Shown here piece after piece: positions 26,418-35,679 of a stretch of DNA of 42,114 bases. How positions within the stretch are numbered: the stretch's first letter is position 1; each line of letters starts with the position of its first letter. Origin of the DNA: Phycisphaerae bacterium (GTDB taxonomy: Bacteria; Planctomycetota; Phycisphaerae; JAAYCJ01); NCBI GenBank assembly GCA_012729815.1, contig JAAYCJ010000089.1:1-42114 (forward strand), in the 5' to 3' direction. The position numbers were made by a program, and so were the translations under genes. The notes beneath the pieces are model-generated. The model worked only from the letters and a program-made list of their open reading frames with translations. It did no database searches and was not told the origin of the DNA.

Positions 26418-29400
26418 ATGGCGACGGTACGGCGATTGAACAAGCGGATGGTGGCGTTTCTGACCGTGGGCACCATAATGATGTTGACGCTGATCATGGG
26501 GTTGCTCCTGAAGTATGCCGCGGCGGAGAGGAATCCGGACCTCTACGCGCAGCGGGCCGATGAGCTGATGGCTTCGGGCGATTATCTGGAAGCCGCTTCG
26601 AAGTATGGTCGGGCGTTCAAGTACAGCGACAACGATCCGAAGTGGCTGCTGAAGGTTTCGGACGCCTACTACCAAGCCGGTGAGGTCGCCCGTGCCCGAG
26701 CCGCTCTGGGACAGTCGGTGATCACCGATCCCACGTTCATCGAAGGCCAGAAACGTCTGGTCAAGATGTCCTACGAGATGTTTGGCCGATCGTCCAACGT
26801 GGCGATGATGAGCTCTCTCCAGGACGAGGCGGACAAGCTGCTGGCCATGCTGCCGGCGGACAGCGAGTCGGATCCGGAGCTTCGTGAGACACGGGCGTTG
26901 GCGGAGTTTTGCCGGGGTCTGGGGCTCTACGCACGGCGGGGTGAGAACACGGAGTTTCGGTCCAAGGCGGAGGAGGCGATCAAGCTCGCCGTCTCGCTGG
27001 ATCCGAAGCCGGACTATGTCGAGGCGCTGGCGGCCATGGTCTCGGACGAGGCGGAGGAGAACGTGAAATTCGCCTCGGCCCCGAATATCCTGCCGGACGA
27101 GTACACCCAGCAGGTGGCCCGTATGCGGGAGCATTTCGCCGCCGGCGAGAAGGTCTTTGCCGATCACATCGAGGCGCTGGCGGCCGATTCGGCCATGCAT
27201 CGCCTTTTGGGCATGTACCACAGCCGGACCTGCGCTCGATTGGAGACGACGCTGGCCATGTTCTGTCAGACGCGGATTCAACAGGGGCAGAACGTTCAGG
27301 TCATCTCGGAGCAGGAGTTGGCCCGCCTCGACCAGCAGAGCAACCTGACCGACGAGCAGAAACGCGCAGCCCGGCAGACGCTCCAGACGAATCTTCGTGG
27401 AACTCAGCAGTCGCTTCCCCGCTGGAAGCGTCATCTGGAGGATCACCAAACCGCCGCCGACAAGCACCAGGCGGCAGCTCAGGACAACCTCAAGAAGGCG
27501 CTGACACTGGCCCAGTCCGAGACGGACAAGCGGGAAGCCCTTCTGGCCCTGGCCCAGTTCAAGATTCAGGACGACGCGAACGAGGAAGCCTACCGGTTGG
27601 TACAGGACTGCATCGATCTGGATCCCAACCAGTACGCCCCGTATCTGCTGGCCGCGGCCATTCTGCGGCAGCAGGCGACGGCCGGGGAGGCCGAGAGCGC
27701 CGGGGCGAAGCTGGATCTGGCGGTGGAGATGCTCGACCGGCGTCTCAACCAGATGCCTCCGCAGTTGACGGGGCCGGACGGGTGGCGGAACCGCATGCTG
27801 CGGACGCAATTGATGATGACGATGACGGATCTGCTTTTCGCCCGCCAGGCGGAGGGCGACGCGGCCATGCTGGATCGGTACATTGACGAGATTCAGCTTC
27901 AGACGGGAACCGAAGACTACCGGATTCACCAGCTCAAGGGTCGCAAGGCCCTGCTCGATCAGAACGTCCTGGAGGCGATCAAATGTTTCGAGGAGGCCGA
28001 TCGTCTCGCCAACGAGAATGCCGGGTGGATCAAGTTGATCCTGGCCCAGTTGCATCTGCAGCGAAACCAGACCGGGGCGGCCAAAACGGCGGTGGATCAA
28101 GCCTTGCAGATGAACCCCAGTTCGGAGGACGCCCTGACCCTGGCCGCCACCGTCTATCTGCGGCTGGATGATCCGGTCCGCGTGCTTTCGCTGGCCGAGC
28201 AGCTTCTTTCACTTCCGAAACTGAGCCGGGATCAGCGGCAAAAGGGGCTGGCGTTCAAACTGGAGGCTCTGGCGAGACTGGACCGTCTGGACGAGGCGGA
28301 TGCGGTCGCCGAGGCGATGGTCGAGGCCGGAGCGGATCTGGACTGGCAGGTGCAGAAGGCTCAGATTCTCGCCATGCGCGGGCGTGTCCAGGAGGCGGAG
28401 AGTCTCCTGAACACCATCCTTCGCGAGCACCCGGACCACAAGGACGCCGCGGCGATATTGTCGAGTCTCTACTTTCAGACGCGGCGGGTCGACCAGGCCA
28501 AACAGGTGCTCCAGACCGCCTTGGAGAAGTACCCTGATGACCGCCTGCTGCAGCGTCGAATGGAATTGTTGAGCATCGAAGACGATGAGGCGCGGGCTTC
28601 GCGGGCCGCTGAGATGGACCGCGAAGACAGGGAGGCCCGGCTCATGGAGGAGATGAAGCTGGTCGAGGGAGAGAGCGACCCCTACGTCCGCGCGGTCAAG
28701 CTTTTCGACCAGTACCTGCGGCAGAACAACATGGAAGAGGCCAAGAAGCACCTGGCCCAGGCCAGCGAGATCGATCCCAAGCGGGCCAACGCGGTGTGTT
28801 TCCGTTTCGCGGTGGCCACCAAGGACTGGGCGGGCGCGCAGAAATGCGTGGATCTGGCGAAGGTCGAGAACCTCGACACGGTCGGCGGCGCCTACTATGA
28901 GGGGCAGTTGGCCAATGCCCGGGGATGGGAGTTGCTGGTCGAGCAGAAGAACGATGAGGCGAAAACGAAGTTCTCCGAGGCCGCCCGTTCGCTGGAACTG
29001 GCGGTGGCCGAGCTTCCTCAAGAGGCGGTGATTCGCGCCATGCTCGGCGAGGCGTATTTCGTGCTGGAGCGTGCGGCCGACGCGCGGGAGCAGATCGGCA
29101 AGGCGCTGGAGCTGAGTCCGACCAACCCGTACGCCCTGCGCGCCCAGTCGCTGCTGCAGTGGGACGCGATCGCCCGCAATCCGGCCACGGTCAACCCGCA
29201 GTTGGTCCAGGCTTTCGCCGGGACGGTTCAGCGGGGCTGGAGCCAGCTTCGGTGGGACCCGTGGCTGCAACAGAAGGCCCAGTGGCTGACCGATCAGGCG
29301 AAGGTCCAGCAGGCGATGCAGGACGATGCCCGTCTCGACGCCCAGACCGTGTTGACACGGCGTATCGAGAGGCGGCAGGAGAAACCGGACGATCTGCAGA

Positions 29401-31349
29401 ATCTAATCCGTCTGGCGTGGATCTACGAGAACCGCGAGGAGGTCCGCGACCTGGACAAGGCCGAGGAGTGCTATCAAGGCGCCCTGAGTCAGGCACAGGC
29501 GACCAGTCTGACCGATGCCTATCTGCAGTTCGCCTCCCGCCACGATCGCGTGGCGAACGTGGAGAGCTATCTCCGGCAGCAGGCACAGAAGCTGGCGGAA
29601 TCCGGGAACGCGGATGGGTATTCGCTGGTCGGGTACTTCTACGAGGCAACGCAGAAGCCGGACCAGGCGGAGGAGGCGTTCTCAAAGACGGTCGAGGTGG
29701 AGGACGCCCTGAAGACCCGCCTGAACCTGGCGGTGTTCCATGCCCGGCACAAGCAGCTTGCCAAGGCGGTTGAGTGGGCATTCAAGGCTGTCCAGTCCGA
29801 TGCTCCGGAAACCGAGAAGTCCAACGCGAGGGTCCTTTTGATTGAAGTGCTGATGGAGAACCGGGAGTGGGAAGAAGCCGGGAAGCAGGCCGATCAGTTC
29901 GCCTCGCTCCACCCGGAGGATCCCCGAGGCGGCTTGCTCCAGGCGCGGCTGGCGATCAATCAGGGTCGGATGACCGAGGCGGTCGCCACCCTCTCGCAGA
30001 TTCTGGAAAAGACACCCGGAAACACTCAGGCGCTTCAGGAACGGGCCAATGCGTACATTTACATGTGGAAGCTCGACGAGGCGATGGCTGATCTGGAGAA
30101 GCATGCCTCGATCAATCCGGCCGGTTTCGGCCTGGACGGCCGGGTCAGCCTGATCAAGCTGTACTGCGAGTTGGACCGCACGGCGGATGCGGTGCAGGAA
30201 GCTCGCAAGATCATCGAGACGCCCGGCCTGGCGGAACAGCCGGCCCTGCTGGAGGCGATTCGAGACTCTCTGCTGCCGGCGCTTGCTTCGGCCATGGATC
30301 CGCAGCCGTACGAGGAACTCCTGGTCTGGGCGGGCAGTCTGCACGGTTCCTATTGGGGCTGGCCTTACGAGCAGGGCCTGCTTCACATGCGGGAGGAGCG
30401 GTTCGGACGGGCGGCGGAAGTGCTCCAGCAGGCGTGGACAAAGGCGGCTCAGAGCAAGTCACCCATGGCGGCCACCATCCTGAACACGTATCTGGAGGCC
30501 CTGCTGCAAGCCGGTCAGCCCGAGCAGACCGTCAGCGTTGCCCGCGAGGTGTTGACCCAAGGTCAGACGGCGGATCCGCAGGTTCTGGCATGGATGTCGG
30601 CCGCCCTGTTCAAGCTGAACCAGGAGGAAGCCGGCACCCAGGCCCTCGTGGAGGCGCTGCGTCTTTTGCAGAGCACTCCTCCGGCGGTATGGCACATCAC
30701 TCGAAACTGCCTGCTGAAGGTTATGGATGCGCCAACGGCGATCACCCGAATCGAGTCACTGCTCGGTCAGTCGGACGATGCCGTTTCAGGAGTCAAACTC
30801 GCCCTCGCCACCGCCTGTTTCGCGGCCAAACAGCCGGAGAAGGCCTATCGTCTGTGTCAGGAAGTGGTTGCCCAGGAACAGGATGCGCAACGGCAGCTTC
30901 TGGTCTGGTACATTGCCGGTCAGGAGTTGACCGACAACAAGGCCTACAGCGAAGCGCTTGAGGCGCTGAACAAGGCCAGGGAGCTGGACCCGGACTCGAC
31001 GGCGGCCCTGAACAATATTGCTTATATTTACGTAGAATTTGTTGATCGGGGCGATGAGGGAGTGCAGTTGATTGAGCAAGCATATCGAGGCGCCCCGAAT
31101 AATGCCGATCTACTGGATACCTATGGCCGAATCCTCGAACGGATCGGTCAGAAGGAAAAGGCCATGGTGTACCTGGCCAAGAGCATATGGATCAAGGCCT
31201 CGGCGGCGAGCCGTTTCCACCTGGGACAGATCCTGCTGGAACAGGGCCGGCGTCACGAGGCCCAGGTTCAGTTCCGCCAGGCGTTGGCCATGGTGGGCGA
31301 GGACAAGGTTCTCGAGGGGCGTATTCGGGACGCCCTCAAGAGCATTTGA
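26418..31349 (+). CDS. Giant TPR-repeat protein of the exosortase locus (PrsT-like)
   Basis: A 1643-residue protein with an N-terminal membrane anchor (MVAFLTVGTIMMLTLIMGLLL) and then tetratricopeptide repeats almost to the end. Examples are ADELMASGDYLEAASKYGRA near residue 48 and ALEALNKARELDPDSTAALN near the C-terminus. TPR proteins of this type (PrsT) accompany exosortase and exopolysaccharide genes, where they probably scaffold export or assembly. This one is longer than the roughly 900 residues I recall for PrsT. AAGGAG lies 10 nt before the ATG. Residues 150-350 hold a less regular, Gln-rich, partly coiled-coil stretch. No catalytic domain was recognised. Confidence 0.9.
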   Translation: MATVRRLNKRMVAFLTVGTIMMLTLIMGLLLKYAAAERNPDLYAQRADELMASGDYLEAASKYGRAFKYSDNDPKWLLKVSDAYYQAGEVARARAALGQSVITDPTFIEGQKRLVKMSYEMFGRSSNVAMMSSLQDEADKLLAMLPADSESDPELRETRALAEFCRGLGLYARRGENTEFRSKAEEAIKLAVSLDPKPDYVEALAAMVSDEAEENVKFASAPNILPDEYTQQVARMREHFAAGEKVFADHIEALAADSAMHRLLGMYHSRTCARLETTLAMFCQTRIQQGQNVQVISEQELARLDQQSNLTDEQKRAARQTLQTNLRGTQQSLPRWKRHLEDHQTAADKHQAAAQDNLKKALTLAQSETDKREALLALAQFKIQDDANEEAYRLVQDCIDLDPNQYAPYLLAAAILRQQATAGEAESAGAKLDLAVEMLDRRLNQMPPQLTGPDGWRNRMLRTQLMMTMTDLLFARQAEGDAAMLDRYIDEIQLQTGTEDYRIHQLKGRKALLDQNVLEAIKCFEEADRLANENAGWIKLILAQLHLQRNQTGAAKTAVDQALQMNPSSEDALTLAATVYLRLDDPVRVLSLAEQLLSLPKLSRDQRQKGLAFKLEALARLDRLDEADAVAEAMVEAGADLDWQVQKAQILAMRGRVQEAESLLNTILREHPDHKDAAAILSSLYFQTRRVDQAKQVLQTALEKYPDDRLLQRRMELLSIEDDEARASRAAEMDREDREARLMEEMKLVEGESDPYVRAVKLFDQYLRQNNMEEAKKHLAQASEIDPKRANAVCFRFAVATKDWAGAQKCVDLAKVENLDTVGGAYYEGQLANARGWELLVEQKNDEAKTKFSEAARSLELAVAELPQEAVIRAMLGEAYFVLERAADAREQIGKALELSPTNPYALRAQSLLQWDAIARNPATVNPQLVQAFAGTVQRGWSQLRWDPWLQQKAQWLTDQAKVQQAMQDDARLDAQTVLTRRIERRQEKPDDLQNLIRLAWIYENREEVRDLDKAEECYQGALSQAQATSLTDAYLQFASRHDRVANVESYLRQQAQKLAESGNADGYSLVGYFYEATQKPDQAEEAFSKTVEVEDALKTRLNLAVFHARHKQLAKAVEWAFKAVQSDAPETEKSNARVLLIEVLMENREWEEAGKQADQFASLHPEDPRGGLLQARLAINQGRMTEAVATLSQILEKTPGNTQALQERANAYIYMWKLDEAMADLEKHASINPAGFGLDGRVSLIKLYCELDRTADAVQEARKIIETPGLAEQPALLEAIRDSLLPALASAMDPQPYEELLVWAGSLHGSYWGWPYEQGLLHMREERFGRAAEVLQQAWTKAAQSKSPMAATILNTYLEALLQAGQPEQTVSVAREVLTQGQTADPQVLAWMSAALFKLNQEEAGTQALVEALRLLQSTPPAVWHITRNCLLKVMDAPTAITRIESLLGQSDDAVSGVKLALATACFAAKQPEKAYRLCQEVVAQEQDAQRQLLVWYIAGQELTDNKAYSEALEALNKARELDPDSTAALNNIAYIYVEFVDRGDEGVQLIEQAYRGAPNNADLLDTYGRILERIGQKEKAMVYLAKSIWIKASAASRFHLGQILLEQGRRHEAQVQFRQALAMVGEDKVLEGRIRDALKSI

Positions 31350-31461
31350 CATGGTAACCTGATCGGCACCGGCATTCCGGGCCCCAACGTTATCGGGCAA
31401 CCGGGACGGACGGGGCATAGGGATGCCGGCCGGCGGGAAGACTGAAGAACGAGGGAGAGCG

Positions 31462-33720
31462 ATGTCGCAGATAACCACAGTTCCGGGAACGCCGATGCCG
31501 CCGATGGTCCAGGTCCCGCTCTCACCGGGCATGCGGCCCTCGGGACCACCGATGCCTCAACAGGCATTCACGCCGCAGGACATCATCCGGATGCTCAAGA
31601 AGCGCATCTGGCTGATCGTCATCGTTGCCATCCTCGTTTTCGTCGGTTCGGGCGTCGGGACGTATTTCTGGGCCAAGTACTATCCGACCTACCGGGCCAC
31701 CGCACTGGTAGAGGTCAAGAGTCCGAACCCTCCGGCGCCGATGGAGAAGCAGGGGCAGCTTCCCAACAAGGACATCATGGAGCAGCACATCAACACCCAG
31801 GCCCGGATGATCAAGGCCATGGGAATCCTGAACAAGGCCCTGGAGGATCCAGTGGTTCGCGGCACCTCGTGGTACCAATCGTTCGGCAACGACGTTCCCA
31901 AGGCCCTGCTGGACATGGATGAGCGTCTCGCCGCCACCCCCATCCGGGACACATGGTTCATTAACGTCGGCTTCGCGTGGCGGCACGATGGCGAAAGCGC
32001 CCAGATCGTCAATGCCATTCTGGACCAGTACCTTCGCAGGGTTAGCGACGCGTCACAGGGCCGGAGCCGCACGGACTTGGCTCTGTACCAGCGCAGGGCG
32101 CAGGAACTTCTCTCGGAGATCAGCCTCAAGAAGGCTGCGCTGGCGCGGGACCGCGCCTCATACAACATCCCGGTGATCGAGCGGCGTCAGGCGGACGTCG
32201 GGGCAAAGGTCGCCTCGCTGAACGAGCTGCTTGAGGAGCGGCTGACCGGGCAGGAGCAGGCCCAGTCGCTGTATGACATGTACCACCGGCCCGGCGCGCA
32301 GACCAGCATGGCCGATACGCCCGAGATGCGTCAGGCGGTGGATTTCGACCCGCTGGTGCGGACGTACACGGCGCAGTTGGCGGACGCCAGACTGAATCTT
32401 GAGACCGCGCGGGAATACCGACCCAAGCACGGCCTCACGCTTCAGCTTGAGCGGCAGATTCAGACGATCGAGCGCCAGCTCAATGCCCGGAAGTCCGAAC
32501 TCCTCGCCGAGAACTTCCGCCAGATGAGCGAACGCACGCAGGTGGAGTTGGACGGCATCACGCGGGAAGTCATCTCGCTCCAGAACCGCATGGTGGAGGC
32601 CAAGCACGAACTGGACGACCTGGAAGCCCACATGGCCAAATACCGGGCGGATGAGCGGGATATCCAGAATCTCGAGGAGCAACTGGCCACCGTCAACGAC
32701 CACATCATGCGGCTGCGGATACAGCAGGAAGACCCGGAACTGGTCCGGGTCAGCATCTCCAGGGCTGAAAGGCCTCTGGAACGAAGCTCGCCCAGCTTCA
32801 AGGTGAACCTGCCGGCCGGGCTTATGCTGGGGCTGATGCTGGGAGTGGGTTTCGCATTCCTCCTGGAGTTCCTCAGCTCGACGGTCAAAACGCCGGCCGA
32901 CGTGGTTCGCCAGCTCCATCTGCCCTTGCTGGGACAGGTGCCCTCGCAGGAGGATGACGAGGCGTCGCCGGAGGACATGAACAAGCTTCTGATCGAGTCG
33001 CCGCACTCGATCCTGGCTGAGAGTTTCCGTCAGTTACGGACGAACTTCCTCTTCGCGGGTCCGCCCGAGCAGCAGCGGACGGTGCTGGTTACCAGTTGTT
33101 CGCCGGAGGAGGGCAAGACCTGCATCGCGGTCAATCTGGCCACTTCGCTGGCCTTGGCCGGGCAGAAGGTTCTCCTGATCGACGCCAACTTCCGGCGTCC
33201 GAGCGCAGCGGAGGCGTTCGGCCTCTCGGACGGTCAGCAGGGACTCAGCGACATCCTGGTCGGACGGGCCAGTGCCAGCAACCTGATCCGGCCTACTCAG
33301 CACGACAACCTGGACGTTCTGCCGGCGGGCCCCCTGCCGCCGAACCCGGCCGAATTGCTGGGCAACGACCACCTCAAGGGCCTGCTCCAGGAGCTCAAGG
33401 GCCGATACCAGACGATCATCCTCGACGGCCCCCCCCTGCTGGTGGTCAGCGACGCCCTGGTGCTGGCCACCGCGGTGGACACCGCCATTCTCACCATCCG
33501 GGCCGGGCACACGGCCCGCGGCGCAATTCTCCGGGCCCGCGAGCAGCTTCGCCGGGTCAACGCCCGTCTCAGCGGGATCGTCCTGAACGACGTGCGCATC
33601 ACCCGGGGCGGGTACTTCCGCCAGATGTACCGCACCTACTACGAGTACCATGCTCCGGAAGGGCTGCTCGAAAAGGATGGTGAGGAACAGCCGGAAGCCG
33701 AGGAAGTCAAGTCCGAGTGA
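31462..33720 (+). CDS. Wzz-type chain-length regulator fused to BY-kinase
   Basis: A 752-residue inner-membrane protein that should set polysaccharide chain length and control export by tyrosine phosphorylation. A Pro/Met-rich cytoplasmic start leads to helix 1 (about 49-68), a long periplasmic coiled-coil part, helix 2 (about 450-470), then the kinase. The kinase has SFRQLRTNF, Walker A TSCSPEEGKT (Lys552), Walker A' VLLIDANFRRP (Asp574) and Walker B IILDGPP (Asp655). The C-terminal tail has five Tyr (718, 723, 726, 727, 729), a likely autophosphorylation cluster. Walker A has Glu where Gly is common, and the second Asp of Walker A' is Asn. The ATG at 31462 fits the ribosome site better than 31423. 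Confidence 0.93.
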   Translation: MSQITTVPGTPMPPMVQVPLSPGMRPSGPPMPQQAFTPQDIIRMLKKRIWLIVIVAILVFVGSGVGTYFWAKYYPTYRATALVEVKSPNPPAPMEKQGQLPNKDIMEQHINTQARMIKAMGILNKALEDPVVRGTSWYQSFGNDVPKALLDMDERLAATPIRDTWFINVGFAWRHDGESAQIVNAILDQYLRRVSDASQGRSRTDLALYQRRAQELLSEISLKKAALARDRASYNIPVIERRQADVGAKVASLNELLEERLTGQEQAQSLYDMYHRPGAQTSMADTPEMRQAVDFDPLVRTYTAQLADARLNLETAREYRPKHGLTLQLERQIQTIERQLNARKSELLAENFRQMSERTQVELDGITREVISLQNRMVEAKHELDDLEAHMAKYRADERDIQNLEEQLATVNDHIMRLRIQQEDPELVRVSISRAERPLERSSPSFKVNLPAGLMLGLMLGVGFAFLLEFLSSTVKTPADVVRQLHLPLLGQVPSQEDDEASPEDMNKLLIESPHSILAESFRQLRTNFLFAGPPEQQRTVLVTSCSPEEGKTCIAVNLATSLALAGQKVLLIDANFRRPSAAEAFGLSDGQQGLSDILVGRASASNLIRPTQHDNLDVLPAGPLPPNPAELLGNDHLKGLLQELKGRYQTIILDGPPLLVVSDALVLATAVDTAILTIRAGHTARGAILRAREQLRRVNARLSGIVLNDVRITRGGYFRQMYRTYYEYHAPEGLLEKDGEEQPEAEEVKSE

Positions 33721-33831
33721 CCCCGGCCTGCGGCTCCGACCCGCCGATTCCGCCACGAGGCATAGTCTTTGGGCGTTTCCGAACCGGCGTGGCCCCCTGC
33801 CTGCCCGGCGTTACTTCACTTCGTTAAATAT

Positions 33832-33859
33832 TTGACAGGTCCGGAGCCACCCCTATAAT
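33832..33859 (+). promoter_or_regulatory. Consensus promoter for the TolC-like gene and its followers
   Basis: Perfect TTGACA (33832-33837) and perfect TATAAT (33854-33859) with a 16-nt spacer, 74 nt before the start at 33934. It is the best sigma70-type match in the window and splits the exosortase locus into at least two transcription units. Confidence 0.75.
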
Positions 33860-33933
33860 CGGGAGGTTAGCTTGGATTGCGATTGCCCATGACGGCAGAA
33901 CCACAGGCCAAACCAGGACTCAGGATCTACGCA

Positions 33934-35679
33934 ATGAAACAGACTGCCTCCGGACGGTTTCTTTGTGCCTCTCGTCCGATGCTCGCCGCCGCGCTGCTCT
34001 GCGCGCTTCCCAGTTGCCTGTTGAGCGGCGCCTCGTTCGAACAGGGCGTACCGATCGTGCCCGCCGTTCGCGGCGGGGTCACCAGCGCCGTGATCGATAC
34101 CGACGCGGTGGTGGCGCGGGCCGCCCTGGCCGCCCAGGAGGAACTGGCGGCCACCGAGCCGGCCCCATCGGGCCCGGAGCAGGAGGTGGTGATCCAGGAC
34201 ATGGACCGGCTCAAGCAGTACGTTCCGGACCCCGTTGAGGCGGAGATCTCGGATATCGCCCGACCTCAACGGGTGCTGCTCTCGCTTCGCGACGCGGTGG
34301 CCCTCGCGGCTGCGCACAGTTTCCGCATCCGCACCCAGGGCTTTGGGCCGGCGATCAGCGCGATGGACGTTCTCGCCGCGGAGGCTGTTTTCGACGCCTC
34401 CTATTTTCTAGAGGGGGAGTACACGAAGCAGAATCAGCCGACCCCGTCGCAACTCATCGGCAGCAGCGTCGAGCAGCACACGATGACCACGGGGATCACC
34501 AAACCGCTGCCCACCGGCGCCGCCATCACCGGGGCGTGGAATCTGGTCCGCTATGACACGTCGCTGTCGTACTACACGCTCAATCCCAGCTACACGAGCA
34601 GCTTCGCACTGGAACTCCGCCAGCCGTTGCTCCGCGGTTTCGGGCTCGACGTCAACCGGGCCAATATCGAACTGGCTGAGAACAACACGCTGATCGCCAA
34701 GTTCGATCTTGAGCAGGCGGCCCGCGAGCAGCTTTCCAACGTCGAGAAGACCTACTGGCAACTCGTCCAGGCCCGTCGCAACGTGGTGATCCAGAAGAGT
34801 CTGGTCGACCAGACCGAGGAGACGCTTGACTTCCTCGAGAAACGCAAGATGTTCGACGTCTACGCGGTTCAGATCACTCGGACGCAGGCCCTGCTGGGCA
34901 CCCGCCAGGCCGAGTACGTGCAGATCAAGAACCGGGTCCGCGACCTGGAGGACCAGCTCAAGCAGTTGATCAACTATCCGGATCTGAACCTCGGCGAGGA
35001 CATCGAGATTGTTCCGGTGGACTTCCCGACGGTCGGTCCCATCGCGATGGACCGGATCGCCCAGGTGCAGGTGGCCCTCCAGAACCGCTCGGAGATCGAG
35101 CAGCGGAAGCTGACCATCGAGAACGCGCGCATCAACGTCGCCGTTCGCAAGAATCAGGCACTTCCCAAACTGGACCTGACCGCCCGGTATACGATCAACG
35201 GGCTGGCGGGCAATCCGGGCAACGCCTTCGACGAAATGTCCACCAGCCACTTCCAGGACTACTTCGTGGGCATCTCCTTCGAATACCCCATCGGCAACCG
35301 CGCCGCCCGGGCTGAGCAGCGCAAGGCGGTGCTGCAGCGTGACCAGGCGATTGCCGCGCTCAAGGAAGTGATCGAGGGCGTGATTCTGGAGGTCGACGTG
35401 GCGGTCCGCGAGCTTCAGACTTCCTACGACCAGATACCTCCGACCTCGGCGTCGGTGGTGGCCGCCGAAGAGAACCTGGACGCGATCGTGGCCCGGCGGG
35501 TCCGCCTGTCGCCCGAGTATCTCGACCTGCAGCTTCGGGCCCAGGAGACTCTGGCCCAGGCCCGCCAGGCCCTGCTGGCCGCGCTGGTCAATCACAACGT
35601 GGCCCTCGTGGAGCTGGAGCGTACCAAGGGCACATTGCTCCAGCACTACAACGTATCCCTTTGTCCGGAACTCGAATGA
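33934..35679 (+). CDS. TolC-family outer-membrane efflux protein
   Basis: A 581-residue outer-membrane channel protein. The start has AGGA 8 nt upstream, and the signal region (MLAAALLCALPSCLLSG) has a possible lipobox Cys28. After a variable N-terminus of about 100 residues, two repeated TolC-type halves are seen. These include LSLRDAVALAAAHSFRIRTQ, LELRQPLLRGFGLDVNRANIE, a coiled-coil stretch with EKTYWQLVQARRNV, and FEYPIGNRAARAEQRKAVLQ. It probably forms the outer-membrane exit for an export complex. In the frame an earlier ATG at 33889 would place the signal too deep. Its stop overlaps the next start (ATGA). Confidence 0.9.
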   Translation: MKQTASGRFLCASRPMLAAALLCALPSCLLSGASFEQGVPIVPAVRGGVTSAVIDTDAVVARAALAAQEELAATEPAPSGPEQEVVIQDMDRLKQYVPDPVEAEISDIARPQRVLLSLRDAVALAAAHSFRIRTQGFGPAISAMDVLAAEAVFDASYFLEGEYTKQNQPTPSQLIGSSVEQHTMTTGITKPLPTGAAITGAWNLVRYDTSLSYYTLNPSYTSSFALELRQPLLRGFGLDVNRANIELAENNTLIAKFDLEQAAREQLSNVEKTYWQLVQARRNVVIQKSLVDQTEETLDFLEKRKMFDVYAVQITRTQALLGTRQAEYVQIKNRVRDLEDQLKQLINYPDLNLGEDIEIVPVDFPTVGPIAMDRIAQVQVALQNRSEIEQRKLTIENARINVAVRKNQALPKLDLTARYTINGLAGNPGNAFDEMSTSHFQDYFVGISFEYPIGNRAARAEQRKAVLQRDQAIAALKEVIEGVILEVDVAVRELQTSYDQIPPTSASVVAAEENLDAIVARRVRLSPEYLDLQLRAQETLAQARQALLAALVNHNVALVELERTKGTLLQHYNVSLCPELE

